The notes: generated from the sequence alone by a model not told the origin. 64,000 bases of DNA from Bacteroidota bacterium (GCA_016713765.1 JADJON010000001.1:1984001-2048000); one strand, 5' to 3'. Shown: positions 1 through 9,303, counted from the stretch's first letter. Made by a program: numbers and translations.

Positions 1-422
1 ACATGGACCGGTTGCGCCGCCTGCAGGATGAAACCGGCGGGTTCAACACCTTCATTCCGCTGAAGTTCCGGAACAAGGACAACGACATGGCGCATGTCCC
101 TGAGGTGAACGTAACGGAAGATCTCCGCAACTATGCCATCGCCCGCATCTTCCTGGATAATTTCAATCATGTGAAGGCTTACTGGCCGATGATCGGTCGC
201 CAGACGGCGCAGTTGTCGCAATCCTTCGGCGTAGATGATCTGGACGGAACGATCGACGATACCACGAAGATCTATTCCATGGCCGGCGCGGAAGAACAAT
301 CGCCCGCGTTGACAACCGAACAACTGGTCCAATTGATCCGACAGAGTGGAAGAACACCGGTAGAGCGTGACACGCTCTATAAGGTGGTGAAGTCGTTCGG
401 AGAAGCGCCCGTTATCGTCTAA
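1..422 (+). CDS. mqnE: Aminofutalosine synthase MqnE, C-terminal part
   Basis: This is the C-terminal 139 or so residues of a gene that begins left of the window. MqnE is a radical SAM enzyme of the futalosine pathway to menaquinone; it joins a carboxyvinyloxybenzoate to adenosine to give aminofutalosine. The visible part has the characteristic family blocks: 'DETGGFNTFIPLKFRN', a 'DNFNHVKAYWPMIG' segment, then 'FGVDDLDGTIDDTTKIYSMAG' and the terminal 'RTPVERDTLY'. The radical SAM CxxxCxxC motif would lie upstream and cannot be checked. The reading frame is open to base 1, so the internal ATG at position 3 is not a start. It converges on rluD with a 19-bp gap. Confidence 0.93.
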   Translation, partial: MDRLRRLQDETGGFNTFIPLKFRNKDNDMAHVPEVNVTEDLRNYAIARIFLDNFNHVKAYWPMIGRQTAQLSQSFGVDDLDGTIDDTTKIYSMAGAEEQSPALTTEQLVQLIRQSGRTPVERDTLYKVVKSFGEAPVIV

Positions 423-441
423 GGTTCGGTGCCCGGGGCGC

Positions 442-1476
442 TTACGATTCTTTTTCAGCGGAGTACTTTCTCCACTTGTCCAGCAATCGAACAAAGTCTT
501 CAGGAAGGGGACTTTCGAAAAATACCCGTTGACCTGTTCTCGGGTGAAGAAAGCCCAGCGTAGCCGCGTGCAAGGCGTGTCGCGGCAGCAGGTCGAAGCA
601 GTTCATGACGAATTGCTTGTACTTGGAAAAGCTGGTGCCTTTCAGAATTTTATCGCCCCCGTAACTCTCGTCATTGAAAAGCGGATGTCCGATGTACTTC
701 ATGTGCGCCCGGATTTGATGCGTGCGCCCGGTTTCCAGCTTGCATTCGACCAGCGTGACGTATCCGAATCGTTCCACCACGGAATAGTGTGTGACGGCAT
801 GCTTGCCATGGCTGCCATCGGGGAAAACATCCATGACCTTTCGGTCTTTGAGGCTTCGTCCGATGTTGCCGGTGATGGTACCGGTGGGTTCCTTGGGTTC
901 ACCCCAGACCAATGCCAGGTATTTACGATCGATCGTTCGTTCAAAGAATTCTTTCGCCAGGGTGACGAGCGCCCGTTCGGAACGTGCGATGACCATCAGA
1001 CCCGATGTATTCTTGTCGATGCGATGTACCAGTCCGGGCCGATGCAATTGATCGGGGAAATGGGGGAGATGCTCGAAATGATAGACCAGCGCGTTCATCA
1101 ACGTTCCGGTCCAGTTGCCGACTCCCGGATGGACCACCATACCCGCTGCCTTATCGAGGATGATCACGTCTTCGTCTTCGAACACGATGTTGAGCGGAAT
1201 ATTTTCGGGAACCAGTTCAAATTCCCTGACCGGCTCCGGTAAGACTACCTGGACCTGGTCCAGCGGTTTTACCTTATAACTCGGCTTGGTTTCCTTTCCA
1301 TTAACCAGGATGCACCCGGCATCGCAGGCTTGCTGGATCTTATTCCGCGATGCACCGGTAAGCCGGTTCATCAGGTATTTGTCAACACGCAAGGGCGCCT
1401 GACCTTTATCGACGACGAATCGATGGTGCTCGTAGAGTTCGTCGTGATCGGCGGCTTCGAGGTCGATCGGTTCCAT
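442..1476 (-). CDS. rluD: RluD-type 23S rRNA pseudouridine synthase (RluA family)
   Basis: This 344-aa RluA-family pseudouridine synthase isomerises uridines in large-subunit rRNA (RluD acts at 1911/1915/1917 of 23S rRNA). An S4 RNA-binding domain occupies about residues 20-85, and the catalytic domain follows. The motif 'HRIDKNTSGL' places the catalytic aspartate at about residue 154. I chose the ATG at 1476; the frame can be extended 12 bp to a TTG, but the extension has no family features. It is the last gene of the leftward Ddl-PASTA-T9SS protein-RluD run, 18 bp after the T9SS gene. RluD next to PASTA and Ddl genes is a common Bacteroidota grouping. The exact target uridine is inferred from the family. 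Confidence 0.92.
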   Translation of the reverse strand: MEPIDLEAADHDELYEHHRFVVDKGQAPLRVDKYLMNRLTGASRNKIQQACDAGCILVNGKETKPSYKVKPLDQVQVVLPEPVREFELVPENIPLNIVFEDEDVIILDKAAGMVVHPGVGNWTGTLMNALVYHFEHLPHFPDQLHRPGLVHRIDKNTSGLMVIARSERALVTLAKEFFERTIDRKYLALVWGEPKEPTGTITGNIGRSLKDRKVMDVFPDGSHGKHAVTHYSVVERFGYVTLVECKLETGRTHQIRAHMKYIGHPLFNDESYGGDKILKGTSFSKYKQFVMNCFDLLPRHALHAATLGFLHPRTGQRVFFESPLPEDFVRLLDKWRKYSAEKES

Positions 1477-1494
1477 ATGATGCCCCAAGGGGAC

Positions 1495-3354
1495 TTACTG
1501 GCTAACGACGATTTTGAAACAGCTTGACACGCCTTTATCGTCCGTTACCCGCAAAAGAAAATAGCCGGCCGGAAGATCTTGCCAGAAAAGTCCCGTCTGT
1601 GCGGATTGCTCGGTGCGAAGTACTCGTCCAGTACTCTCCATGAGTTCGTAGCGCCAATTGCCGATGGCGGCGGCTGGTCGCTCCATACGCACGGAGCCAG
1701 TGGACGGATTCGGAAAAACACGTAGGATCGGTCCGCGATCGAGCTCCTCAATACCGATCACTTGCCCGCGTGTGATGGTGTCGCCGAATAACGGTCGCAT
1801 CAACCAGGCGCCTTCGATGGCGGATTGAAACCAGGCGCCGTCGGCATGATAGAATTTTTTGTCACCGGGATCGGTGTTTCGGTCAAGGCCGATGCCGAAG
1901 AGTGTTTGCGGATTATTCTGGATAAACCCGATCCATGCCGGTCCGGGTTGTACCACCAACAGGGTGTCGAAGAGGTAGGTCACAAATCCGTTGGTATAGT
2001 CGTTGGTGTCGGGCCGTTGATTGATCATCTTGTAAACAAGGCGATGGGTATTGCCCGCCACACTGAGCTGGTCCCAATACGCGATCTGGATCAATTGCGT
2101 AGCGATGTTCACCCCGGTAGGATTGAAGTGGATCTGGATGCCGCGAAGGGTGTCCGCTTTCTTTAAATCGAACTGATAGGCCAACCACACATCCGCGTTT
2201 CCGGTGACCCCGTATCCCAATTCGGCGGAGCCATCGTCGTATGCATAGTAGTTGCGAAAGCGTTGCTGGTAATAGTTGGTGTCGTTATACGGATTCGACA
2301 ATTGAGGCTGACCGAACCAGGTTTTGAGCAGGAAGTCGGCGGAATCGCCCGGTTGAGCCGGGAAACTGAAACCGTTCAGGGAAGTGGTGAAGTCCGTGTA
2401 GGTATTCGACGTGGAGCTGAGTGAACTTTGCGGGGAGAGAAAAAGCGTGTTACCGAGCGCGTCGCTGATGCTGCTTTGGTAGGTGAAGGAGACGGGGCCG
2501 TAGTTCAGGTTGTGAACGGTATCGCTGATGGAGGCGCGCATGGCTGCGGTGCCAGGAGAAATTTCCTTGTAATGTGAGTAGGGCAACGCGCTGAATTCGG
2601 AGAGCAGAGAAGTCTGCGGACGAATGAAGGCATTGTCCCGGATGGAATCGTTCGGTTGTGTATTCTTGTTCAGGATCACATAATCCAGGTGCCAGTGGTC
2701 CCGGTTTCCGTTGACGGTTGCATAATTGAAAAAGCGAAACTGGAATCCGGAATACAGGTATTGTGCACCGCGTACCTGTACACTGACACGTTGAAATACG
2801 GTATCGCTTCTGCCGGCCACGGCCCATTGGTTGTTCCAGGCGCCGGCATTGTTGAGAAACTGCAACACGAGTGAATCTCCGGATTCGGGACGGTCGCCCA
2901 ATCCCTGCGGCTGATAATAGAAACTCAGCCAGACCGCCGATGTGTCGGGACCAAGTGTTCCAAGTTCGACAGGTTGGGAGGTGAGGTAATCGGATTTCTG
3001 ACTCGCAGCTGCATTGATGTTGTAAGGGTTGCCCCAGCGGTTCAGGCCGTCGAAGGTAGCGACCCCGATCGTAGGCGGGTTCTCGCCATAGTAAGGATTC
3101 ACATATACGTTACTATCCTGCCAAAGGCCTTCATACGGGTAATAGCCCTGACGGGAAAAATCATCAGAAAACGGAAGTTGAACCAGGGAACTGGCGCTCC
3201 GTCGTTCCGATTGATTTACACGTTTTGAGGAAGCGGCCTGCTGCAATTCAGAATTCCCGAAAAGTGGAAACACGACTTCCTGAGCGAAGGAACTGGAAAA
3301 TGTCAGAAACAAACAAAGCAGGGCCAGAGGTAACCGCAGTCGCCGGTGCATCAT
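1495..3354 (-). CDS. T9SS type A sorting domain protein, 619 aa
   Basis: This is a secreted protein of unknown function. An N-terminal signal peptide (about residues 1-24, hydrophobic 'LPLALLCLFLTF') leads into a long region rich in Ser, Thr, Tyr, Asn and aromatic residues with no catalytic motif I recognise. The last 75 or so residues are a type IX secretion C-terminal domain: 'RVFPNPSTGSVRME', a middle 'STGRVLR' strand and the terminal 'GYFLLRVTDDKG...FKIVVSQ'. Export through T9SS and attachment at the surface, or release, is therefore expected. It sits between the PASTA gene (36 bp) and rluD (18 bp). A TACCTTTA element just upstream could give it its own promoter. Confidence 0.88.
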   Translation of the reverse strand: MMHRRLRLPLALLCLFLTFSSSFAQEVVFPLFGNSELQQAASSKRVNQSERRSASSLVQLPFSDDFSRQGYYPYEGLWQDSNVYVNPYYGENPPTIGVATFDGLNRWGNPYNINAAASQKSDYLTSQPVELGTLGPDTSAVWLSFYYQPQGLGDRPESGDSLVLQFLNNAGAWNNQWAVAGRSDTVFQRVSVQVRGAQYLYSGFQFRFFNYATVNGNRDHWHLDYVILNKNTQPNDSIRDNAFIRPQTSLLSEFSALPYSHYKEISPGTAAMRASISDTVHNLNYGPVSFTYQSSISDALGNTLFLSPQSSLSSTSNTYTDFTTSLNGFSFPAQPGDSADFLLKTWFGQPQLSNPYNDTNYYQQRFRNYYAYDDGSAELGYGVTGNADVWLAYQFDLKKADTLRGIQIHFNPTGVNIATQLIQIAYWDQLSVAGNTHRLVYKMINQRPDTNDYTNGFVTYLFDTLLVVQPGPAWIGFIQNNPQTLFGIGLDRNTDPGDKKFYHADGAWFQSAIEGAWLMRPLFGDTITRGQVIGIEELDRGPILRVFPNPSTGSVRMERPAAAIGNWRYELMESTGRVLRTEQSAQTGLFWQDLPAGYFLLRVTDDKGVSSCFKIVVSQ

Positions 3355-3358
3355 GGGA

Positions 3359-3366
3359 TAAAGGTA
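3359..3366 (-). promoter_or_regulatory. Possible -7 element (TACCTTTA) for the T9SS protein gene
   Basis: On the minus strand the sequence TACCTTTA lies 4 bp before the ATG at 3354 and matches 7 of 8 positions of the Bacteroidota TAnnTTTG element. If used, the transcript would have almost no leader. No convincing -33 TTG was found, so readthrough from the PASTA gene is equally possible. Confidence 0.35.
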
Positions 3367-3389
3367 GGATTTATGGCTGAATGACGGGT

Positions 3390-4139
3390 TTAGCGCAAGT
3401 ATAAGTCTACTGCTTCACCCAATCGCAAGGTCGTGCTGCCGTCGGCTTCCGGGATCTGGCGATAGACTTTCGCGTTATTGGTGTCGCGGGTACCCGGGTC
3501 GATGTGCAGTGTCCCGACATTCAGGGAAGAACCTTTGAGCGCAAACAAGGCTTCGCCGCGTGTCAGTCCAACCAGGTCGGGTACCAGCACTTCGGCATTT
3601 CCGACGCCATCGCCCAGTACGAGGTCAATGACCGATCCTTTGTCGATCTCGGTGCCGGGTTTGATCGTGCGACCTTTGTAATGCTGTTCGAGGACGGCGT
3701 TTTTTGCGAGATCGGGTTGATAGGAAGTCTTGCCGACCTTCAGCCCAAACGACTGGAGGATCGCTTCCGCCTGACGGAATGAAACGTCGACCAGGTTGGG
3801 CATTTTCACTTTGGGGGGGCGACTGGCATTGACGGTCAGGTAGATCGTGCGACCTTCCTTGACCTTCGAATCTGCCGCAGGATCCTGTTCCAATACTTCT
3901 CCCGGTTTCTTCCCCAGGACGAACATGGAATCGACGACTTTATATTCGAGGTTCTTCTCGTTGAGGAACTTTTCTGTTTTTTTGATCGACATTCCTTTCA
4001 CATCCGGAACCGAAATACTCTCTCCGTGATGCGTATAGGAGCTGAGCCAACTGTACGTGCCGCCAAGGACCAGCGCGGAAACAAGTACAGCGGCGATCAG
4101 GTTGTAAAGCAGAAGTTTGCCGGTAGATTTTTTTGCCAC
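3390..4139 (-). CDS. Membrane-anchored three-PASTA-domain protein
   Basis: This is a single-pass membrane protein with a short cytoplasmic start, one transmembrane helix (about residues 8-30, 'LLYNLIAAVLVSALVLGG') and three consecutive PASTA domains of about 65-70 residues on the outside. PASTA domains bind peptidoglycan fragments or beta-lactam-like ligands; no kinase or transpeptidase domain is attached. I prefer the GTG at 4139, 13 bp after the stop of ddl, because it starts right before the membrane helix. An in-frame ATG at 4217 would overlap the ddl end by 65 bp and add 26 residues of low-complexity tail. Close linkage to the Ddl gene fits a cell-wall role, but a function is not shown. 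Confidence 0.85.
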   Translation of the reverse strand: MAKKSTGKLLLYNLIAAVLVSALVLGGTYSWLSSYTHHGESISVPDVKGMSIKKTEKFLNEKNLEYKVVDSMFVLGKKPGEVLEQDPAADSKVKEGRTIYLTVNASRPPKVKMPNLVDVSFRQAEAILQSFGLKVGKTSYQPDLAKNAVLEQHYKGRTIKPGTEIDKGSVIDLVLGDGVGNAEVLVPDLVGLTRGEALFALKGSSLNVGTLHIDPGTRDTNNAKVYRQIPEADGSTTLRLGEAVDLYLR

Positions 4140-4152
4140 AGCGAATGAGTTG

Positions 4153-6858
4153 TCAGATTCCGACCGATGCGTGTTTCCTCCGGATGCCGTACGTAAGGAT
4201 CCGGTCAATGAATTCATACGGTTTGTATCCGGCTAAAGCGGTTTGGTGGAAGATGCAGGTTGCCGGCGTCATGCCCGGCAGGCTGTTGACCTCGATGAAA
4301 ATCACCTCTACTTTCCCATTCGGGAAAACGCGAACGAACGCATCGATCCGCGCATATCCTTCCACATTGAGGAGTTCCGCGGCTTTTTGCAATTCCCGCT
4401 TCACGATCTCTGAAATCCTGTTCCGTTCCTTCGGATCCCTTGCATAGCGCGCCGGGGTGATATTCTGACCTTCACCTGCCAGGAACTTCTCTTCCAGGGA
4501 AAGCACGTCGCCTTCCGACAAGGCTTCGGATGCTTCGAAGACTTCGTACACCCTTTTCCCGCGATCATCGAGGCTGGTCATGAGGCCACCGGTGATTTCC
4601 AGAAAATGCGCGGCGTCTTTCCTGGTTACCAACTCTTCGAGCAGGAATTGTCGCTTTCTTGGAAACTCCTCCTTTGCTTTCAACTGCAAGACCGATGCCG
4701 GCCCGGCCAGCAGGTCTTCTTCGACCCGGAAGATCATTTCCGAGAATGCACGCAAATCATCTTCGTTCCGGATCTTCTTCACCGCGCTGCTGCAACCGTC
4801 ATCAACGGGTTTTGCGATAAACGGAAAGGGGAAGCGTTGGATGATGGAGCGATAAAACCCTTCCGGATCACGTTTCCATTCCTCCCGGTCGGCCAGCGCG
4901 TGACGTGCAACCGAAAATCCATTGCGCATCAGCAGTTCGTTCGTTTCGTATTTATTGATGGTGATGCGCGAAGAATCGGTCCCCGATCCATTGTAGGGCA
5001 AGCCAACCGCTTCCAGCCGTTTCTGGATCTCGCCGTCTTCGCCCGGGCGGCCGTGGAGCGCGATGAAGACTACATCGGCGATCTCGGCCAGGTCGTGGTA
5101 GGAGATTTTTCTCGGATGAAGGACGTTCCGTTGGTCGGTATACTCGCTGGTAATGCCTTCGCATTCCTCCATGATCTCATGGATGACCGGGTGTACTTTG
5201 TGGTGCTGGACGAGGTGCCGGATATCGTCGGCGTTATCCTTGAGCATCAAGTTCACCGGAATCTGCCAAAGTTCATGTTCCTGTTCGTCGCCGGTGAGGA
5301 AAACCGGGAAGGGTTCGTAATGGTCAGAACTGGACAGTTTCTCGTACACGTTCCTGCCACTTTCAACGGAGATATGTCGTTCAGAAGAATAGCCGCCCAT
5401 GATCACGGCTACCCGGGTTTTAGCATTCTCCAATTGGCGTAAACCCGCCAGTCCGGCGTCCATGCGTTTTAACAGGGCCGGTGTCCGGACGATTTCCTTC
5501 AGGTCATGATTGCGTTCCCAGAGGGAAGTACGGATGATGTATGTCAGGAACTGTGAGGGGTTTAGTCCGATCTCGGCTGCTTGGTGAAAGAAGAATGATG
5601 AGGGCATCATACCCGAGGTGGTATTCGGGTCGTTCAGGAAGACGCGGCCGTCCTGCGTCATGAACCCGTCGATGCGGGCGTAGACGCCGAAATGCAGTTG
5701 GAGAAAGAGGCGTTCACATTCTTTCCGAATCTGGCGTATCTGATCATCGGGAAGTTCGATGGGTGTGATCTTTCTCGATAAACCCGGCAGGTACTTGGAG
5801 CGATAGTCGAATAACTCGCGGCCTTTGCGAATTTCGGTGGGTGGCAAGGCTACCGGTGTACCGTTTGCATTCCGGATGACGATGCAGGAGAACTCCTTTC
5901 CATCGATGAATTGCTCTACCAGCACTTCGGTGTCGGCATCCAGGCCTTCGAGGAGTACCGACTCGGTTCCACTCGCGAAGCGGTTATCCAGGAATCGCAG
6001 TAGATCTTCCGGGTGATAGAGTATGGTGCATTCAGTACCCGCGGTACAACGGACGGGCATACCGATCCCTTCGCGGATGTCACAGAGTGAACGGAGTTCA
6101 GCAAGCTTGTGGTCGTGGTCCAGCCCTTTCCATTCTTCCTGACTGATCCGTTGTCGGAAGAAAGCGAGTTCGATCGCTTCCGCGAGTCGGGCCGGATCTT
6201 CGGCGGAAAGGATCGTGACACCGATGGATGAACCCTGATTAGCCGGCTTTACGACGCAGGGATATCCGATCTCGTCGCGGATCTTCGTGATAATACCACC
6301 GGCGGTCATGGGGTCCGCCCACTCCGAACGACGAATGGAAAAATTGGCGGGTCCGGGGAAGCCGGCTTCGTGCATCAGGCTTTTCTGGATCGCCTTGTTG
6401 ATGCCGATGGCGGAAGAGAGGATGCCCGAGCCTGAATAAGGAATGCCGTAGAATTCCAGGAGACCCTGGATCCGACCGTCTTCTCCGAACGGACCGTGCA
6501 GGCAGAGGAAGGCGAAATCAATCAGCTCATTCAGTTGGTCGGGAAGGACTTTCTTGCCGATTTCCCTGATAAGGCGGTCCTGTAGTTCCCGGTCCGGTTT
6601 GCCCAGGCTTTCGGCATAGACCTGGAATTCGTTCGGGCTATCGGGTAATTGATCGACCGGCGGATAAAAATCCCGAATGCTTCCTTTGTAGATGAAGTGC
6701 CAATCGAGCAGCACGAAATTGTTGAAGCTGTCGACAAAAATGGGAACTGCTTCGAATAGTGATTTGTTCAGATTGTCGTATACGGTTCTCCCGCCGGCGA
6801 ACGATACTTCGCGTTCGCGGCTGTTGCCACCGAAAAATATACCGATGCGGATCTTCAT
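4153..6858 (-). CDS. Tandem D-alanine-D-alanine ligase (two fused ATP-grasp Ddl units)
   Basis: At 901 aa this is about three times a normal Ddl. Two full Ddl-like units follow each other, about residues 1-450 and 480-901. Each has the N-terminal GGxSxE motif (Glu15; Glu493), a 'HGxxGEDGxIQ' block and a 'GSG..SS..INK' block. The first unit has 'FDYRSKY', like the omega loop of E. coli DdlB, but its metal-binding motif reads 'NDPNTTSGMM' where ExN is expected (Asp410 for Glu). The second unit has canonical 'EVNSLPGMT' (Glu856, Asn858), but its omega-loop equivalent reads 'LEEKF', Phe where DdlB has Tyr216. Residues 240-310 of the first unit look like an insertion. The expected role is making the D-Ala-D-Ala end of peptidoglycan precursors. 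It heads the Ddl-PASTA-RluD run and has a strong promoter upstream. Which half is active, and on what, is open. Confidence 0.9.
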   Translation of the reverse strand: MKIRIGIFFGGNSREREVSFAGGRTVYDNLNKSLFEAVPIFVDSFNNFVLLDWHFIYKGSIRDFYPPVDQLPDSPNEFQVYAESLGKPDRELQDRLIREIGKKVLPDQLNELIDFAFLCLHGPFGEDGRIQGLLEFYGIPYSGSGILSSAIGINKAIQKSLMHEAGFPGPANFSIRRSEWADPMTAGGIITKIRDEIGYPCVVKPANQGSSIGVTILSAEDPARLAEAIELAFFRQRISQEEWKGLDHDHKLAELRSLCDIREGIGMPVRCTAGTECTILYHPEDLLRFLDNRFASGTESVLLEGLDADTEVLVEQFIDGKEFSCIVIRNANGTPVALPPTEIRKGRELFDYRSKYLPGLSRKITPIELPDDQIRQIRKECERLFLQLHFGVYARIDGFMTQDGRVFLNDPNTTSGMMPSSFFFHQAAEIGLNPSQFLTYIIRTSLWERNHDLKEIVRTPALLKRMDAGLAGLRQLENAKTRVAVIMGGYSSERHISVESGRNVYEKLSSSDHYEPFPVFLTGDEQEHELWQIPVNLMLKDNADDIRHLVQHHKVHPVIHEIMEECEGITSEYTDQRNVLHPRKISYHDLAEIADVVFIALHGRPGEDGEIQKRLEAVGLPYNGSGTDSSRITINKYETNELLMRNGFSVARHALADREEWKRDPEGFYRSIIQRFPFPFIAKPVDDGCSSAVKKIRNEDDLRAFSEMIFRVEEDLLAGPASVLQLKAKEEFPRKRQFLLEELVTRKDAAHFLEITGGLMTSLDDRGKRVYEVFEASEALSEGDVLSLEEKFLAGEGQNITPARYARDPKERNRISEIVKRELQKAAELLNVEGYARIDAFVRVFPNGKVEVIFIEVNSLPGMTPATCIFHQTALAGYKPYEFIDRILTYGIRRKHASVGI

Positions 6859-6895
6859 GGTTGGAATGACGTTCCGGCAGGGAATCGTCCATTTG

Positions 6896-6903
6896 CAAAG
6901 TTA
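6896..6903 (-). promoter_or_regulatory. Promoter -7 element TAACTTTG for the ddl operon
   Basis: A perfect Bacteroidota TAnnTTTG element on the minus strand, about 37 bp before the ATG of the tandem ddl gene at 6858. It lies immediately downstream of the terminator of the prolyl oligopeptidase gene, which makes a fresh start of transcription here plausible. Confidence 0.6.
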
Positions 6904-6906
6904 ACG

Positions 6907-6944
6907 AAAACGCCCCCCGTCGGATTGCTCCCGGGAGGCGTTTT
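6907..6944 (-). terminator. Rho-independent terminator after the prolyl oligopeptidase gene
   Basis: An inverted repeat pairs 6907-6919 with 6932-6944 (13 bp, one C-A mismatch; core AAAACGCC / GGCGTTTT) around a 12-nt loop. Read on the minus strand the hairpin ends in a short T run. It lies 23 bp past the oligopeptidase stop and before the ddl promoter, so it separates the two transcription units. Confidence 0.8.
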
Positions 6945-6967
6945 CCCCTTGTTTTTGTTCAAAAGTG

Positions 6968-9100
6968 TCACCAGCTCATGCCGAGATTCTTCATCAGGAA
7001 GGTGAAGATATCGCTCTGTTCTTCGATTTGCTTGGCAACGGGTTTGGATGACCCCAGGGCTGTGGTGGAGGCATGTCCGGAGTTGACGTCGACGCGGATC
7101 ATCACGGGCTGGTCTCCCTTGTATTTTTCCTGCAATGTGGCAGTGAACTTGAAGGAGTGAGCCGGCACCACACGGTCATCATGGTCACCGGTGGTGACCA
7201 GGGTGGCCGGGTAATCGACGCCTTCCCGGATGTTATGCAGGGGGGAATAATTCAACAGGTAATGGAACTGCGTGGAGTCTTCGCTGGAACCATAGTCGCC
7301 TTTCCAGGCCCAGCCGATCGTAAACTTGTGATAGCGCAACATGTCGAGCACACCGACCGTCGGCAAAGCGACGCCAAATAGATCGGGGCGTTGCAGCATG
7401 CAGGCACCGACCAGCAGTCCTCCATTGGATCGCCCGCCAATGCCGATCTTCCTGGGGGCCGTGTATTTTTCCTTCACCAGGTATTCGCCGGCCGCGATGA
7501 AGTCATCGAAGACGTTTTGCTTCTTCAATTTGGTGCCGGCTTCATGCCAGGCTTCTCCGTACTCGCCACCACCGCGAATGCAGGGTTGAGCGAAGATGCC
7601 GCCTTTTTCCAGGAAAACCAGTCGCTCGATCTTGAACTCCGGGGACTTCGAAACATTGAAACCGCCGTAGCCGAAGAGCAGGACAGGGTTGTTTCCATCG
7701 AGTACGAGGCCTTTCTTGTGGACGATGAACATCGGGATTTTTGTGCCGTCCTTACTGGTATAAAATACCTGTTTGGTTTCGTAATCGCCGGCGTTAAAGG
7801 CGAGTTGAGGTTGAAAGAAGACCGATTGTTTCCGCTCCTTCAGATCATAACGATAGATCGTGGAAGGCATGGTGAAGGAGGAGAGGGAGTAAAATAAATT
7901 GGCGTCTTTCCTGCTGGCGGAAAGCTGATCCACCGTTCCAATGGTAGGCAGCGGAATGTCGTAGAGGAATTTACCAGCTTTGGAATATACCTTCAGGACG
8001 CTGTAAGCATCGTGCATATAACGAACGATGATCTGGTTGTTGCCGACCGTGGCTTCCTGCAATACGTCTTCCTGTTCAGAAATGGCATCCTTCCAGGGGA
8101 CGGTGGGATCCACTGCATTGATCCAAACTAATTTGTATCGTGCAGCGTCTTTGTTTGTTCGTGCCAAGAGCCAGATACTATCATTATCAATGACTTCGAC
8201 ATCGTGATCGAAGTCACGGACCAGCGTCTTGAATCCTGTTTTTGGAAACCTCAGGTCACGGGCCAACAAATTGTTCCCGCTGGTGCCTTCTGAACCAAAG
8301 ACTAGTAAAAAGCGGCTGTCATCAGTAATGGAAGCACTGAAGTTACGCATCGGGTGCTGTGTATCCTGGTAAATGAGTTTGTCCTTCGACTGGGGCGTTC
8401 CCACGAAGTGATAATAGATCTGATGTCCTGCATTTTTACCTTTCAGTTTGTCACTTTCGGAGGGTTCGGGATAACGGGAATAATAAAACCCTTTGTCGCG
8501 CCAGGAGATGGAGGAGAATTTGACCCAGCGGATGGTATCCTTCATTTGTGTTCCGGTGAAGACGCTCTTGACGTAGATTTCGTTCCAGTCGCTTCCTGCA
8601 CGGGCAATGGAATAGGCCAGGAGACTGCCATCTTTGGATGGCACGGCGGCATTGACATTGATCGTGCCATCTGAAGACATGGTGTTCGGATCCAGGAACG
8701 GGATACCCGGTTTGTCGAATGCCGGCAGACGTTTGAGGACAAACTGATTCTGCAATCCGTCATTGGTATAAACGAAGTACTGTTTGCCACCCTTGAAAGG
8801 AACGGACGACTTCGCGAAATTCCACAGGCTGGTCATTCGTTTTCGGACTTCTTCGCGAAACGGAATGGACGACAGATAGGCTTCCGTCACCTTGTTTTCT
8901 TCCGTTACCCAGGCTGCAGTTTCTTCCGAACGGTCATCTTCCAGCCAGCGATACGGATCATCGATGGTGGTTCCGAAGTAGGTGTCTTTTTGGTCGACTT
9001 TCCTGGCCGCAGGGTAGTGAAAGGGCTGGGCGTTCAGGGTTTGCGGGAGAATGGTCAACAAGAAGTAGACGGCCGCAATGCGGATAACGGGATGCTTCAT
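6968..9100 (-). CDS. Prolyl oligopeptidase family serine peptidase (S9A), secreted
   Basis: This 710-aa protein has a signal peptide (residues 1-24, ending 'TLNA'), so it is expected to act in the periplasm or outside. Prolyl oligopeptidases cut short peptides after proline. The N-terminal segment with 'DPYRWLED' and the seven-bladed propeller region (about 70-420) precede an alpha/beta hydrolase domain. The catalytic triad is visible: Ser in 'GGRSNGG', Asp in 'DHDDRVVPAHS' and His in 'SGHAS'. The length matches the roughly 700 aa of the family. It appears monocistronic: a TAAATTCG element (9118-9125, minus strand) lies 17 bp before the ATG and a terminator follows. Confidence 0.94.
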   Translation of the reverse strand: MKHPVIRIAAVYFLLTILPQTLNAQPFHYPAARKVDQKDTYFGTTIDDPYRWLEDDRSEETAAWVTEENKVTEAYLSSIPFREEVRKRMTSLWNFAKSSVPFKGGKQYFVYTNDGLQNQFVLKRLPAFDKPGIPFLDPNTMSSDGTINVNAAVPSKDGSLLAYSIARAGSDWNEIYVKSVFTGTQMKDTIRWVKFSSISWRDKGFYYSRYPEPSESDKLKGKNAGHQIYYHFVGTPQSKDKLIYQDTQHPMRNFSASITDDSRFLLVFGSEGTSGNNLLARDLRFPKTGFKTLVRDFDHDVEVIDNDSIWLLARTNKDAARYKLVWINAVDPTVPWKDAISEQEDVLQEATVGNNQIIVRYMHDAYSVLKVYSKAGKFLYDIPLPTIGTVDQLSASRKDANLFYSLSSFTMPSTIYRYDLKERKQSVFFQPQLAFNAGDYETKQVFYTSKDGTKIPMFIVHKKGLVLDGNNPVLLFGYGGFNVSKSPEFKIERLVFLEKGGIFAQPCIRGGGEYGEAWHEAGTKLKKQNVFDDFIAAGEYLVKEKYTAPRKIGIGGRSNGGLLVGACMLQRPDLFGVALPTVGVLDMLRYHKFTIGWAWKGDYGSSEDSTQFHYLLNYSPLHNIREGVDYPATLVTTGDHDDRVVPAHSFKFTATLQEKYKGDQPVMIRVDVNSGHASTTALGSSKPVAKQIEEQSDIFTFLMKNLGMSW

Positions 9101-9117
9101 AGGTGGTTTAGGTCTTG

Positions 9118-9125
9118 CGAATTTA
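9118..9125 (-). promoter_or_regulatory. Possible -7 element TAAATTCG for the oligopeptidase gene
   Basis: A minus-strand TAAATTCG, one base off the TAnnTTTG consensus, lies 17 bp upstream of the ATG at 9100. No clear -33 element is visible. Confidence 0.4.
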
Positions 9126-9303
9126 CGGTTCTTTCCGCCGCTCGGGAAACCCTAACACTCTTTAACGGAAATGGACGATCCGGCTGATTGTGAAGAAGAA
9201 TAGCGCCGGTTGCCGCACGGTTACCCGTCATTCCGGCTGCAAATCGCATCTTTTCGCCGTTTCACCCGTAATGATGCGCCGTTCACCCGGAATCATTCGC
9301 CCC

